A stretch of 42,480 nt of DNA from CAAGNP01 sp045603545 (lineage in GTDB: Bacteria > Bacteroidota > Bacteroidia > Bacteroidales > UBA932): contig JAZUMG010000020.1 in assembly GCA_045603545.1 (NCBI GenBank), positions 1 through 42,480 of the forward strand. Direction: 5' to 3'. A program made the translations under genes and the position numbers. Positions 25,166 to 34,306 of the stretch are shown in pieces. Under the pieces are notes generated by a model. It was not told the DNA's origin. It ran no database searches and worked only from the letters and a program-made list of their open reading frames with translations. Within the stretch, counting starts at the first letter, position 1. Each line of letters starts with the position of its first letter.

Positions 25166-25771
25166 CTGGAGTTGTCTGATTACCTCCTCTATTGAGGGGT
25201 ATGTGTTTTTCATGCACTCTCCGATCTTATCCCTCTTTACCCATACTGCCGAAGTAATATCCTCTTCAAGCTGGGGATTGGGCTCCTCTTGGGTAGGGTT
25301 CTCCATTTTGTACCAATATGTGTGCTTGAGATAGAATTTACTATCCCTGTGGTATGTGTGGTATGTGATGCAGAGTAGCTCTCCCAGTTTGAGATCCTTT
25401 ATTCCGCACTCTTCCTCCACTTCGCGAAGGGCTGTCAGCGCAATATCCTCCCCATCTTCCTGTTTCCCTTTTGGGAGATCCCATACACCATTCCTGAATA
25501 TGAACAGAATCTCTCCGTCGGGATTCTCTACAACACCTCCGGCAGCGTTTATCTGAGTGAAATGGGATGCGAGTTTCCTGAATGTCTTTTCAGGATCGTC
25601 AGACGGGATATAGAGTTTGGATATGTGTGTCGAAGTGTCGAACATTTCAGGGATATCGGACAGGTCAGAGTACTCCTCTCCGCTAAGTGTGACAGTGCCG
25701 CGCTCCTGAAAATAATCTTCAGTTTTACTGCAGATTACAATCGATCTTTGGTCAAAAAATATTTGATACAT
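25157..25771 (-). CDS. Nudix hydrolase
   Basis: This is a 204-residue protein with an N-terminal extension of about 70 residues. The Nudix box spans G102-I124 and fits GX5EX7REUXEEXGU exactly (REVEEECGI at 116-124). Nudix enzymes cleave nucleoside diphosphates linked to another group; the substrate cannot be inferred here. The surrounding residues WDLPKGKQEDGE and a strand with AVWVKRDKI are usual for Bacteroidetes members of this type. The gene converges on lolA with a 9-base overlap and diverges from pyrE with back-to-back promoters. Confidence 0.88.
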   Translation of the reverse strand: MYQIFFDQRSIVICSKTEDYFQERGTVTLSGEEYSDLSDIPEMFDTSTHISKLYIPSDDPEKTFRKLASHFTQINAAGGVVENPDGEILFIFRNGVWDLPKGKQEDGEDIALTALREVEEECGIKDLKLGELLCITYHTYHRDSKFYLKHTYWYKMENPTQEEPNPQLEEDITSAVWVKRDKIGECMKNTYPSIEEVIRQLQLS

Positions 25772-25786
25772 CTCTATGTTTTATCT

Positions 25787-25819
25787 ATTGGCAAAAGTAT
25801 GATTTTTTTATTATATTTG
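25787..25819 (+). promoter_or_regulatory. Promoter of the pyrE operon
   Basis: ATTG at 25787-25790, a 21-nt spacer and TATATTTG at 25812-25819. The start codon at 25842 gives a leader of about 20 nt. Confidence 0.6.
25792..25799 (-). promoter_or_regulatory. -7 promoter element of the Nudix gene
   Basis: TACTTTTG on the minus strand, 20 bases before the start codon. It lies inside the spacer of the opposing pyrE promoter, so the two promoters overlap. Confidence 0.5.
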
Positions 25820-25841
25820 TGTGTTTTAATTAAGACATTAT

Positions 25842-26474
25842 ATGAATACTATAGAGAAAAATGTAGCCAAGCATCTGTTGGAGATTGAGGCTGTGAAATT
25901 GAGCCCTGAAAAACCTTTCACTTGGGCTTCAGGTTGGAAATCACCAATCTACTGTGACAACAGGAAAATCTACTCTTATCCCGCTATCAGACGCGAGATT
26001 TGTGAATATTTCAAAACCATTATAGAGGAGCGTTACTCTGATGTGGATATCATCGCAGGTATTGCTACAGGTGCCATCGGATATGGTGCTATCGTAGCTG
26101 AGATGATGAACAAACCATTTATCTATGTCCGTTCATCTGCCAAAGATCATGGTCTTCAGAACCAGGTGGAGGGTATCCTTCCCCAAGGGGCCAAAGTGGT
26201 GGTAATAGAGGACCTTGTATCTACTGGTGGCAGCAGCCTTGCAGCGGTAGACGCATTGCAGAAAAACGGTGCTATCATCGAGGGTACCATTGCTATCTTC
26301 TCTTACAACTTTGATAAAGCAAGAAAGGGCTTTGAGAACGCCAATGTAGAGCTTTACACCCTTTCAAATTATGATACACTTCTTGATGAAGCTGTTGCTT
26401 CAAAATATATCAGTGGATCAGATTTGGAGATGTTGAGAGAGTGGAGATATTCACCTGATACTTGGGGAAAATAA
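25842..26474 (+). CDS. pyrE: Orotate phosphoribosyltransferase
   Basis: This 210-residue enzyme makes orotidine 5'-phosphate from orotate and PRPP in pyrimidine synthesis. The orotate-side segment FTWASGWKSPIYCDNRK (27-42) and the PRPP-binding motif VVIEDLVSTGGSS (120-132) are intact. The catalytic loop lysines lie in VRSSAKDHGLQNQVEG. Length and motif spacing are normal. It is the first gene of a run with short gaps (7 bases to the next gene), so it likely drives the SRPBCC, rRNA methyltransferase and PHP genes downstream. Confidence 0.95.
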   Translation: MNTIEKNVAKHLLEIEAVKLSPEKPFTWASGWKSPIYCDNRKIYSYPAIRREICEYFKTIIEERYSDVDIIAGIATGAIGYGAIVAEMMNKPFIYVRSSAKDHGLQNQVEGILPQGAKVVVIEDLVSTGGSSLAAVDALQKNGAIIEGTIAIFSYNFDKARKGFENANVELYTLSNYDTLLDEAVASKYISGSDLEMLREWRYSPDTWGK

Positions 26475-26481
26475 AGACAGT

Positions 26482-26928
26482 ATGGGTGCCACTCACGTGA
26501 AGGGGAGAGACCTGGTGGTCAAACATCCTCCAGTGGTCCTGTATACCATCTTTTCCGATTTGAGGAGGTTTGCAGAGAATCTCCCTGCTGATCTTAAAGA
26601 CAAGGTGAAGATAGAGTCAGACAGTATTGTCGGCTCTGTACAGGGTATGGAGATGGGTCTAAGGGTAGACCAGAGGATACCTTATTCGTTGATCTCTTTT
26701 GCTGAGACAGGGAAGTTCCCTTTCCCTTTCAAATTCTATTTCCATTTCGCCCCTGTGGGACTGGACAGCACATTGTTCAATCTGGAACTGGAGGCGGAAC
26801 TTCCCACTATGGTAAAAATGATGGTGGGCGGAAAGTTGCAGGAGATGGTAGATAAGGTTACTGATCAGCTTGAACAGGCGTTCAACGGTAAAATTCCACA
26901 AGAGTACAATGGATATCAGAATTCCTGA
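26482..26928 (+). CDS. SRPBCC-fold (START/polyketide-cyclase-like) protein
   Basis: This is a 148-residue protein with the helix-grip pattern: an initial strand, helix residues VVLYTIFSDLRRFAENL, several beta strands and a long C-terminal helix (MVGGKLQEMVDKVTDQLEQAF). Such proteins bind hydrophobic ligands in a central cavity, but no ligand or reaction can be read here. It has no signal peptide and should be cytoplasmic. It lies 7 bases after pyrE and overlaps the rRNA methyltransferase start by 20 bases, which ties it to this operon. Confidence 0.72.
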   Translation: MGATHVKGRDLVVKHPPVVLYTIFSDLRRFAENLPADLKDKVKIESDSIVGSVQGMEMGLRVDQRIPYSLISFAETGKFPFPFKFYFHFAPVGLDSTLFNLELEAELPTMVKMMVGGKLQEMVDKVTDQLEQAFNGKIPQEYNGYQNS

Positions 26929-28258
26929 ATCATTTTTAGAGAATATATGTATAGAGTTCGGAGAGCCCCAAGCAGGGAGACTCTCCGAATTGCTTAATGG
27001 TGCTTCACCTGTCACCGTGAGGGTGAATCCTATGAAAGTGGGTGACCGACAGGAGATTCTGGATCTCCCTGTAGACTCCTCTGCAAAGATGGAGGGGCGT
27101 TCAGAGTTTGGTCGTGTTCTCAAGAGCAGACCGCTCTTTACCCTTGACCCCCTTTTCCATGCGGGGTGCTACTATGTGCAGGAGGCCTCCTCAATGGCCA
27201 TAGAGAGCCAGAAGGAGATTTATGCATCATTGCAGGGGGGCTCTGCTGACGGGAAGGTGAGGATACTGGATTTGTGTGCTTCCCCTGGTGGCAAATCCAC
27301 ACATCTCCTCTCCATATTCAGAGATTGCCCAGGGGCAATGTTGGTCTCAAACGAGGTGATAAGGGCACGTGCCACTGTCCTTGCAGAGAATATTGCCAAA
27401 TGGGGGGCTGCAAATGTTGTGGTCTCCAATAATGATCCTGCAGATTTTGGGGCATTTGAAGGTTTCTTTGATATGGTTGTGGTGGATGCACCCTGCTCCG
27501 GTGAGGGGATGTTCCGCAAGGATCCCGCCTCCCGTCAGGAGTGGTCCCCTGAGCATGTTGCCCAATGTGCTGCACGACAAAGGAGGATTGTGGCAGATAT
27601 ATGGCCGGCATTGCGCAGAGGAGGTATAATGCTCTATTCCACCTGTACCTTCAATCATTGGGAAAATGGGGACAATCTCAATTGGATTGCCTCGGAACTT
27701 GGAGCAGAGGTGCTCCATTCGGAGCAATGCTTCCCAGGAGAGCAATATGGTGAAGGTTTTTTCTACGGTATTGTACGCAAGAGTGGAGATGAGCAGCATG
27801 CATTGATCAAAGATCCATTGCGCGGAGCGGCGGTCAAACCATTTAAGGATAAGGTGGATTTTGTAGAGGCAGGTTTTGTATGCTACCGCAAAGGGGATCT
27901 TGTGAAGGGGTACCCTGCACCGGTGGCTGATGATATGATATGGGCAGAGAGCCATCTGAGATGTGTATCGGCTGGAGTGGCTGTTGCATCGGTTATGGAG
28001 GGGGCAAAAGGGCGCACTATGGTCCCTGAGGCAGATATCGCATTGAGCGAAGCTCTCCGTAGAGGGAGTTTCCCAGAAGTGGAGGTGCCGCTTGAAGATG
28101 CGCTGAAATTTTTGAGAAAAGACCCGCTTGCCTTTCCGTCGGCTCCAAAGGGGTATCTGTTGCTTATCTATAAGGGGGTGCCGCTCGGATTTGTCAAGAA
28201 TATAGGGAACAGATCAAACAATCTCTGGCCACAGGGTTGGAGGATAAGGAATGTATAA
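26909..28258 (+). CDS. RsmF/NOP2-type RNA cytosine-C5 methyltransferase
   Basis: This is a 449-residue enzyme of the NOL1/NOP2/Sun family, which makes 5-methylcytosine in rRNA. The SAM-binding motif is DLCASPGGKS (121-130). The two catalytic cysteines are in VDAPCSGEG (C196) and STCTFNHWEN (C246). A C-terminal RNA-binding extension (about 310-449) matches RsmF-like proteins and ends in NRSNNLWPQGWRIRN. ATG 26909 was chosen over an upstream in-frame ATG at 26870, because the latter adds residues encoded in overlap with the SRPBCC gene and lacks family similarity. The exact rRNA position modified is not certain. Confidence 0.9.
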   Translation: MDIRIPESFLENICIEFGEPQAGRLSELLNGASPVTVRVNPMKVGDRQEILDLPVDSSAKMEGRSEFGRVLKSRPLFTLDPLFHAGCYYVQEASSMAIESQKEIYASLQGGSADGKVRILDLCASPGGKSTHLLSIFRDCPGAMLVSNEVIRARATVLAENIAKWGAANVVVSNNDPADFGAFEGFFDMVVVDAPCSGEGMFRKDPASRQEWSPEHVAQCAARQRRIVADIWPALRRGGIMLYSTCTFNHWENGDNLNWIASELGAEVLHSEQCFPGEQYGEGFFYGIVRKSGDEQHALIKDPLRGAAVKPFKDKVDFVEAGFVCYRKGDLVKGYPAPVADDMIWAESHLRCVSAGVAVASVMEGAKGRTMVPEADIALSEALRRGSFPEVEVPLEDALKFLRKDPLAFPSAPKGYLLLIYKGVPLGFVKNIGNRSNNLWPQGWRIRNV

Positions 28259-28270
28259 TTTCTAAAATCT

Positions 28271-29383
28271 ATGGATATGAAAAGAGTTTTATTGTCATTT
28301 GTGATGGCACTTATGTGCTGTACTTGGGCTATGGGCCAGAATGTTAACAAGATCTATATGCCACAGAGCATAGGGGATGTGAGGCAGGAGGTGGTTATCC
28401 CTGATGTGGCAGGTTATAAGGTGTTGAAATGTGATTTCCATATCCATACCGTATTTTCGGATGGGGATGTGTGGCCGACATATAGGGTTACAGAGGCGTG
28501 GAAAGATGGCCTCGATGTTATATCGATTACAGACCATATAGAGTATTTGCCACATAAGAAATATATATCAGGTGATTTCAACACCCCATACGAGATAGCG
28601 AAACCCACTGCAGAGAAGTACGGTCTTATGCTTGTACGTGGTACTGAGATTACGCGCAAGCAAGGTGTTATAGGTCACTTCAATGCCCTTTTCATAGAGG
28701 ATGCGAACCTTATCCCTGATGATGATCCTTTTGTAGCTATACAGAATGCCCGCAAGCAGGATGCTTTCATTTTGTTCAATCACCCTGGTTGGGCAGTGGA
28801 TACCTGTCTGGTGACAGAGTTCCAGCAGAGGCTCTTTGATGCAGATCTGATAGATGGTATTGAAGTGGTGAACCATATGGAATATTACCCGAGGGTAGTG
28901 TCGTGGTGTATAGACAAAAATCTTCCGATGTTTGCAAACAGTGACGAGCACGGAATAATCAGTGAAGATTATGCCACAGTGGGATATGGTACAGAGGGTC
29001 TGGACGGACGTTTTGTGAGGTTCCGCCCTATGACTCTTGTCCTTGCACAGGAGAAGAGCCAGGAGGCAGTGAAAGAGGCTCTTCTGGAAGGTAGAACCAT
29101 AGCCTATACAGACAATAAGTTCATGTCGACTGAAGAGTATCTTGTGGCTCTGTTTGATGCGTGTGTTGAGGTAGAGATGAGTCTCCAGGGGGACAAGAAG
29201 AATACATATACTTGTACAAACAAGTCATCATTTCCTTTCGTTTTTGAGGTAAATGGTGGCGGACAGAAGGCACTTCCCCCATTTTCTACCATAACATTCT
29301 CAGTTCCCAGCCGTATGGCCCCTGTACTCACCATTCTCAATATGTGGTGCTACGAAGACAGACATCCGGTGGTAAGGAGATAA
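28271..29383 (+). CDS. Exported PHP-domain metal-dependent phosphoesterase
   Basis: This 370-residue protein has a Sec signal ending in TWAMG (about residue 22). ATG 28277 is a possible alternative start and would give a slightly shorter signal. The PHP fold is shown by FHIHTVFSDG (metal ligands His-x-His and Asp), ITDHIEY, the RGTEIT strand and a NSDEHG segment near 220. PHP domains hydrolyse phosphoester bonds with a trinuclear metal site. The C-terminal quarter is an Ig-like beta domain of unknown role. The signal peptide places it in the periplasm or outside, so it may release phosphate from extracellular organophosphates. It follows the methyltransferase by 12 bases. Confidence 0.82.
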   Translation: MDMKRVLLSFVMALMCCTWAMGQNVNKIYMPQSIGDVRQEVVIPDVAGYKVLKCDFHIHTVFSDGDVWPTYRVTEAWKDGLDVISITDHIEYLPHKKYISGDFNTPYEIAKPTAEKYGLMLVRGTEITRKQGVIGHFNALFIEDANLIPDDDPFVAIQNARKQDAFILFNHPGWAVDTCLVTEFQQRLFDADLIDGIEVVNHMEYYPRVVSWCIDKNLPMFANSDEHGIISEDYATVGYGTEGLDGRFVRFRPMTLVLAQEKSQEAVKEALLEGRTIAYTDNKFMSTEEYLVALFDACVEVEMSLQGDKKNTYTCTNKSSFPFVFEVNGGGQKALPPFSTITFSVPSRMAPVLTILNMWCYEDRHPVVRR

Positions 29384-29457
29384 CTGCACAGTGCTTCCAA
29401 TTTGCCGGATTGGTTTGCAACCTGTGTGTATTTGTGTAAATAAAAACTATATATGTT

Positions 29458-30885
29458 ATGAGCAAGAAACGTTCCTGGTCCATCTTTCTAATTATACCCA
29501 TCCTCTTTTTCTCGGCTCTTATAGGGCTGTGTCTGGTAACCGTATGTCAGCATGTGTTTTATGGTGGCGCACAGGTGCCTGAGTTTGTTGAGGTTACGTT
29601 AGATAAGGATGTTCCATTCTTTACAGATCCATCTGGTAAGGTGCATAGTGTGCTGAAAAAGGGGACCAAAGTCAATATTACAGCATACCATACAAAAGAG
29701 AGGAATATTACACTTCTTGCAGAGACAAAGGATGGTCGTAGAGGTGTCATCCAGACCTATCCTCTCCCGGTAGAGCCCATTTATGGATTTGATCCGCACA
29801 AGGGGACATACAAGATGTCTGCATGGGAGTTTAGAGAAAAGTGTATAGGTAAAACATTTTCAGATTTTGACGGCAAGTACCGTAGGGCAGTCTTTGTTCC
29901 CAAAAATCCCAGGACAGCAGACAGTGTAGATATTACAATGCCCTTTGCTCTCCGTATGTCATCAGACTGGAAGGTATATCAGCCGGTAGTCACATATAAA
30001 AAAGGGATAGCGAAAGAGGTGAGATATGTCCGTTTGGTAGGAAGAAATTCACTCCCCCTTCGCATCCTTCCAGGTGCTGACTGGTTGATAGAGATCCCTT
30101 TTGTTCAGGAATTGATATCCTCACCGCAGTATATGAAGGATGAGCCTCTCCATTCAAGCAAGTGGATGTATTATCTCTCTTTTCCTATAAAGTGGTTGGG
30201 AAATCTTATGTATCTATTTGTCATAGGGATGATTCCTATCCTGCTGCTTGCCTTTTTGGTGACATATACACCCATATTCAGATTACTCAACAATACCATA
30301 ATGAGGATTCTGATGATTGGGGTAAGTGTCGTAGGACCATACCTGTGGATGCTGATAATAATGATGGAGGGGTATTGGTGGGGTATAGCATGGTTCTTCC
30401 CTTTATGCAGTATTATTCTTGGTATTTTACTTACACTATATCTGATAAAACGTCGTTGTCCTAAGTGTGGCAGAATAGCTGTCATTAGGATCGATTCAAA
30501 CTTCAAGGGTAGTGAAATTCATGAGTATGAGATGACAGAAAAGAAACATTTCGTCCATCAGGAGAAGGAGATGGGTGTCAAGAGGCATACAGAGTATCGT
30601 GTCAAATATACTTCGAGCGGCACCAGGACAGATGACAAGTCTGATGTTTTCAGACAATGGGATGAAAAGGTCCCTGTTATCAGGGAGTCAGGTGGTGTTT
30701 ACTACGATACATATGATATGAAGTATAGGGAGGACAAGTACCGTAACAAATACAAGTGTAGGAAGTGCGGACATATATTTGAGAAAGATGAGCAGGAACT
30801 TACCCTCCTTTCCAAAACATTCACAGGTCGCAAGACTGTCGTAAATTACAAAGATCACGTGTTCGAAGACAGATCACGAAGGTAA
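29458..30885 (+). CDS. Membrane protein with SH3-like domain and a split zinc ribbon, unknown function
   Basis: This is a 475-residue protein that I do not recognise as a whole. Residues 9-31 form a membrane helix. A periplasmic SH3-like segment follows (VPFFTDPSGKVHSVLKKGTKV, in the style of SH3b domains), then about 130 residues of unassigned soluble sequence. Three or four membrane helices occupy about 247-332. The cytoplasmic tail starts with CPKCG (334-338) and ends with CRKCG (434-438) near the C-terminus. Together these four cysteines would make a zinc ribbon interrupted by about 96 Ser/Lys/Asp/Tyr-rich residues. The gene follows the PHP gene by 74 bases and ends before the nqr terminator. 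Confidence 0.6.
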   Translation: MSKKRSWSIFLIIPILFFSALIGLCLVTVCQHVFYGGAQVPEFVEVTLDKDVPFFTDPSGKVHSVLKKGTKVNITAYHTKERNITLLAETKDGRRGVIQTYPLPVEPIYGFDPHKGTYKMSAWEFREKCIGKTFSDFDGKYRRAVFVPKNPRTADSVDITMPFALRMSSDWKVYQPVVTYKKGIAKEVRYVRLVGRNSLPLRILPGADWLIEIPFVQELISSPQYMKDEPLHSSKWMYYLSFPIKWLGNLMYLFVIGMIPILLLAFLVTYTPIFRLLNNTIMRILMIGVSVVGPYLWMLIIMMEGYWWGIAWFFPLCSIILGILLTLYLIKRRCPKCGRIAVIRIDSNFKGSEIHEYEMTEKKHFVHQEKEMGVKRHTEYRVKYTSSGTRTDDKSDVFRQWDEKVPVIRESGGVYYDTYDMKYREDKYRNKYKCRKCGHIFEKDEQELTLLSKTFTGRKTVVNYKDHVFEDRSRR

Positions 30886-30939
30886 TATCCTTTCTGTCAG
30901 TTATCACTAAGGGATATTGCCCGATCTTAGTAACTAAAA

Positions 30940-30974
30940 AAACTCCCGACTTCAGTAGTAGAGGTCGGGAGTTT
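30940..30974 (-). terminator. Terminator of the nqr operon
   Basis: An 11-bp stem (AAACTCCCGAC with GTCGGGAGTTT) continues with three more pairs around an AGTAGTA loop. The minus strand ends in seven Ts. On the plus strand only three Ts follow, so it serves the upstream gene weakly. Confidence 0.85.
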
Positions 30975-30992
30975 GTCGTTATAGCTTTAAAA

Positions 30993-32252
30993 TTATGCTC
31001 CGAAGTTATCGTAAAGGATGTTTTCAGGAGCCACTCCTAAGCTGTCAAGTAGGTTTACTACTGAAGAAACCATCATAGGAGGACCGCACATCAAGTAAAG
31101 TGCATCTTCTGGTGCCTCGTGTTCTTTAAGGTATGTCTCGTACATAACATTGTGAACGAAGCCTGCTACATAAGGTACACCTGCCTTGTCTGCCTCTGGA
31201 TCGGGTCTGTCAAGTGCCAAGTGGAACTTGAAGTTAGGGAACTCTCTTTCGATAGCGTGGTAGTCTTCAAGATAGAATGCCTCTTTCAAGCTACGTGCAC
31301 CATAGAAGAAGTTAACCTTGCGGGTTGTCTTCTCAGTGTGGAACAAGTGCATGATGTGGCTTCTCATAGGAGCCATACCAGCACCACCACCCACGAAGAT
31401 AAGTTCCTGCTCTTCTGGTAGGTTGTCTGGCAAGAAGAATTCACCGTAAGGACCTGAGATAGTAACCTTGTCACCAGGTTTGAGTGAATAGATGTATGAT
31501 GAACAGATACCAGGGTTGATGTTCATGAACTTGCGTGTCTCCCTGTCGATAGGAGGGGTCGCAATACGTACATTAAGTTTGATAATGTCGCCCTCTGCAG
31601 GATAACAAGCCATAGAGTAAGCACGGAGGGTAGGGGTAGGGTTAACCATCTGAAGGTCAAATACACCCATTTTCTCCCAGTCTTCTCTGTATTCAGGATC
31701 TACATCGATATCCCTGTAGTTGATGGTACAAGCTGGTACATCCACCTGGATATAACCACCTGAACGGAAGTTAAGGTGTTCCCCTTCAGGAAGCTTAACC
31801 ACGAACTCTTTGATGAAGGTAGCCACATTGTGGTTTGAAACCACTTCGCATTCCCATTTTCTTACACTTAGTGCAGATTCAGGAACGATAACCTTCATAT
31901 CCTCTTTAACCTTGACCTGGCAACCAAGTCTCCAGTTGTCCATGATCTGTTTTCTGTTGAAGAAACCGACCTCTGTAGGGAGGATAGTACCACCACCTTC
32001 GGTTACACGGCATTTGCACTGACCGCAGTTACCTTTACCACCACAAGCGGATGGGAGGAAAATTTTCTGCTCAGCCAAGGTGTTGAGAAGGTTTCCTCCA
32101 GGGGTAACCTCGATCTCTTTTGAGCCGTTGTTGATGTCGATTTTAACTGTACCTGAAGGGGTAAGTTTTGCTTTGATAAAAAGAAGTAGTGCAACCAATA
32201 GAAGGACGATAATCAGGAACACTACAACTGATGAAAGAATTGTCATTGTCAT
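30993..32252 (-). CDS. nqrF: Na+-translocating NADH:quinone reductase subunit F
   Basis: This 419-residue subunit is the electron entry point. An N-terminal membrane helix (6-26) anchors it. A plant-type [2Fe-2S] domain follows, with C70, C76, C79 and C111, at the same positions as in the Vibrio enzyme. An FAD domain (with RAYSMA) and an NADH domain (GGGAGMAPMRSH, YLMCGPPMM) complete the protein. It oxidises NADH and passes electrons via FAD to the iron-sulfur centre. It is the last gene of the operon and ends at the terminator. Confidence 0.96.
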   Translation of the reverse strand: MTMTILSSVVVFLIIVLLLVALLLFIKAKLTPSGTVKIDINNGSKEIEVTPGGNLLNTLAEQKIFLPSACGGKGNCGQCKCRVTEGGGTILPTEVGFFNRKQIMDNWRLGCQVKVKEDMKVIVPESALSVRKWECEVVSNHNVATFIKEFVVKLPEGEHLNFRSGGYIQVDVPACTINYRDIDVDPEYREDWEKMGVFDLQMVNPTPTLRAYSMACYPAEGDIIKLNVRIATPPIDRETRKFMNINPGICSSYIYSLKPGDKVTISGPYGEFFLPDNLPEEQELIFVGGGAGMAPMRSHIMHLFHTEKTTRKVNFFYGARSLKEAFYLEDYHAIEREFPNFKFHLALDRPDPEADKAGVPYVAGFVHNVMYETYLKEHEAPEDALYLMCGPPMMVSSVVNLLDSLGVAPENILYDNFGA

Positions 32253-32267
32253 AATTTATCCTCCTTA

Positions 32268-32876
32268 TTATAGTTGAATACCCATAAATGTCATAAATGC
32301 AATACCCATCAGACCCACAGTGATGAAGGTGATACCAAGACCACGTAGAGGCGCAGGGATATGAGAGTAGGTAAGTTTCTCTCTGATGGCAGCCAAAGCT
32401 ACGATAGCAAGGAACCAGCCGATACCTGAGCCAAGGGCATAAACGGTAGCCTCACCCACATTGATGAAATCTTTCTCCTGCATAAAGAGTGAAGCACCAA
32501 GGATAGCACAGTTCACAGCGATAAGAGGGAGGAAGATACCGAGTTGAGAGTAAAGGGCAGGGGCAAATTTCTCTACTACCATCTCCACGATCTGTACGAT
32601 AGCGGCGATAACTGCGATGAAGATGATGAAGCTGAGGAAGCTCAAGTCCACATCAGGCATACCTGCCCATGCGAGAGCACCTGGCTTAAGGACAAATTCA
32701 TTAAGCAGATAGTTGATAGGTAGAGTTACGAGAAGTACGAAGATAACAGCCAGACCCAAACCTGTCGCTGTCTTCACGTTTTTAGATACCGCCAAGTATG
32801 AGCACATACCCAAGAAGTAGGCGAATATCATATTGTCAACAAAAATTGACTTTACGAATAAGCTTATGTATTCCAT
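32268..32876 (-). CDS. nqrE: Na+-translocating NADH:quinone reductase subunit E
   Basis: This 202-residue inner-membrane subunit has about six helices, starting LFVKSIFVDNMIFAYFLGMC. The conserved Cys in FAYFLGMC and in VNCAILGASLF matches the pair of cysteines that hold the buried iron centre shared with NqrD. It follows nqrD by 19 bases and precedes nqrF by 15. Confidence 0.95.
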   Translation of the reverse strand: MEYISLFVKSIFVDNMIFAYFLGMCSYLAVSKNVKTATGLGLAVIFVLLVTLPINYLLNEFVLKPGALAWAGMPDVDLSFLSFIIFIAVIAAIVQIVEMVVEKFAPALYSQLGIFLPLIAVNCAILGASLFMQEKDFINVGEATVYALGSGIGWFLAIVALAAIREKLTYSHIPAPLRGLGITFITVGLMGIAFMTFMGIQL

Positions 32877-32895
32877 ATTAGATTTGAGTTAGTTG

Positions 32896-33513
32896 TTATT
32901 TTTCTTGTAGATCTTTCTGAATGCTTCTTTGTACCCAGATGATACAACCCAGAAGGATAAGTGCCATCGGAGGAAGAATCATAAGACCATTGTTCATATA
33001 ACCAAGTTCATAGAATGATTCAGGGATGATTCTGAAACCGAACAAAGTGCCTGATCCGAAAAGTTCACGGAAGAAAGCTACGATGATAAGGATAAGACCA
33101 TAACCTGCGCCATTGCCAAGACCGTCAATCAATGAAGCAAGTGGTTTGTTGCCAAGTGCAAATGCTTCGATACGGCCCATAACGATACAGTTGGTGATGA
33201 TAAGACCAATGTATACCGAAAGGGTTTTGCTGACGCTGTATGCGTAAGCTTTCAGTACCTGGTCTACCAGGATAACCATCATGGCTACCACTACGAGCTG
33301 TACGATGATACGGATACGGTTAGGAATGGTGTTTCTAAGTAGGGACACGATAAGGCTTGACATACCTGTAACTACGATTACAGACAAAGCCATCACACAG
33401 GCACCTTTGAGCTGAACAGTTACAGCCAGTGCCGAACAGATACCCAATACCAGTACTGATATAGGGTTACCTTTAAATATAGGGTAAAGGAATGTGTTTT
33501 TCAAATCGCTCAT
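32896..33513 (-). CDS. nqrD: Na+-translocating NADH:quinone reductase subunit D
   Basis: This is a 205-residue membrane subunit homologous to NqrE and packed against it. The conserved cysteines lie in LVLGICSALAV and IITNCIVMGRIEA, giving the second half of the iron site. Length and helix number are normal. Its start lies 3 bases after the nqrC stop. Confidence 0.95.
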   Translation of the reverse strand: MSDLKNTFLYPIFKGNPISVLVLGICSALAVTVQLKGACVMALSVIVVTGMSSLIVSLLRNTIPNRIRIIVQLVVVAMMVILVDQVLKAYAYSVSKTLSVYIGLIITNCIVMGRIEAFALGNKPLASLIDGLGNGAGYGLILIIVAFFRELFGSGTLFGFRIIPESFYELGYMNNGLMILPPMALILLGCIIWVQRSIQKDLQEK

Positions 33514-33516
33514 AGT

Positions 33517-34296
33517 CTATTCCTCCACTGCTTTAAGGGTTTCAAAATATGGCACATATGCTTCAAGCCAGCTTTTGATAGCTTTTTCAAGAGCCTGTGA
33601 GGTGATGGTACCTCCGCTGATAGCATCCACACCATTGATGTCGTCTTCAGCTGCACCGCCTTTCACTACTTTTACAGAGGTGAATTCGCCCTCTGCATTA
33701 TAGATTTTCTTGCCGGTGAAGTTGTTGCGGAACCAGTTTGTTGCAATCTCTGCACCAAGACCTGGAGTCTCACCTTTGTGGTCGAATACTGCACCTTCGA
33801 TAGTGTTCATATCACCTTCAAAAGCAAGATAGCCCCAGATAGGACCCCAAAGACCTGCTCCGTAGCAAGGAACTACAGGTACATCCTGTCCGTCAATGTT
33901 GAAGATATATACAGGAAGAGCAATCTCTGCTTTTGCAGCAGCGTCACCTTCGCTTGCCTTCTTGATAAGGGTAGACTGAAGTTTGAGATCACTGTTTCCT
34001 TTGAGTTCGATATTCTTGGCTTCTGTCTGCATTTTGCCGACAACATTGCCTTCTGCATTTACAAGGACAGCCTCTTTGATATTGTCGCTGTATGCTTTAA
34101 GAATCTGATCGTTGGTCATACCTGACTCTGCATCGTAAAGACCTACAGATGTAAGGATCTTGCTGATGGTCTCCACTTTCACGTTTGTCTCCTGTGCAGG
34201 TTGGAGAGTCATAGCAGTAAATGCAAGAACTACGGCAACTACCACAACGAGAATCACAGAGTAAATTACTGTGTATGTATTACTGTTTGTATTCAT
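33517..34296 (-). CDS. nqrC: Na+-translocating NADH:quinone reductase subunit C
   Basis: This is a 259-residue subunit with an N-terminal helix (10-29) and a periplasmic FMN-binding domain. The covalent FMN site reads SGGTITS (227-233), so the attachment residue would be T230. The usual motif is SGAT, so Ala is replaced by Gly while the Ser and Thr are kept. The GPIWGYLAF segment is typical. Activity is expected to be unaffected, but this is inference. Confidence 0.95.
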   Translation of the reverse strand: MNTNSNTYTVIYSVILVVVVAVVLAFTAMTLQPAQETNVKVETISKILTSVGLYDAESGMTNDQILKAYSDNIKEAVLVNAEGNVVGKMQTEAKNIELKGNSDLKLQSTLIKKASEGDAAAKAEIALPVYIFNIDGQDVPVVPCYGAGLWGPIWGYLAFEGDMNTIEGAVFDHKGETPGLGAEIATNWFRNNFTGKKIYNAEGEFTSVKVVKGGAAEDDINGVDAISGGTITSQALEKAIKSWLEAYVPYFETLKAVEE

Positions 34297-34306
34297 AATC
34301 CGTCAA

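Noticed and set aside
26870..26908. Earlier in-frame ATG of the RNA methyltransferase
   Set aside because: The added residues come from overlap with the SRPBCC gene and precede the normal start of the family.
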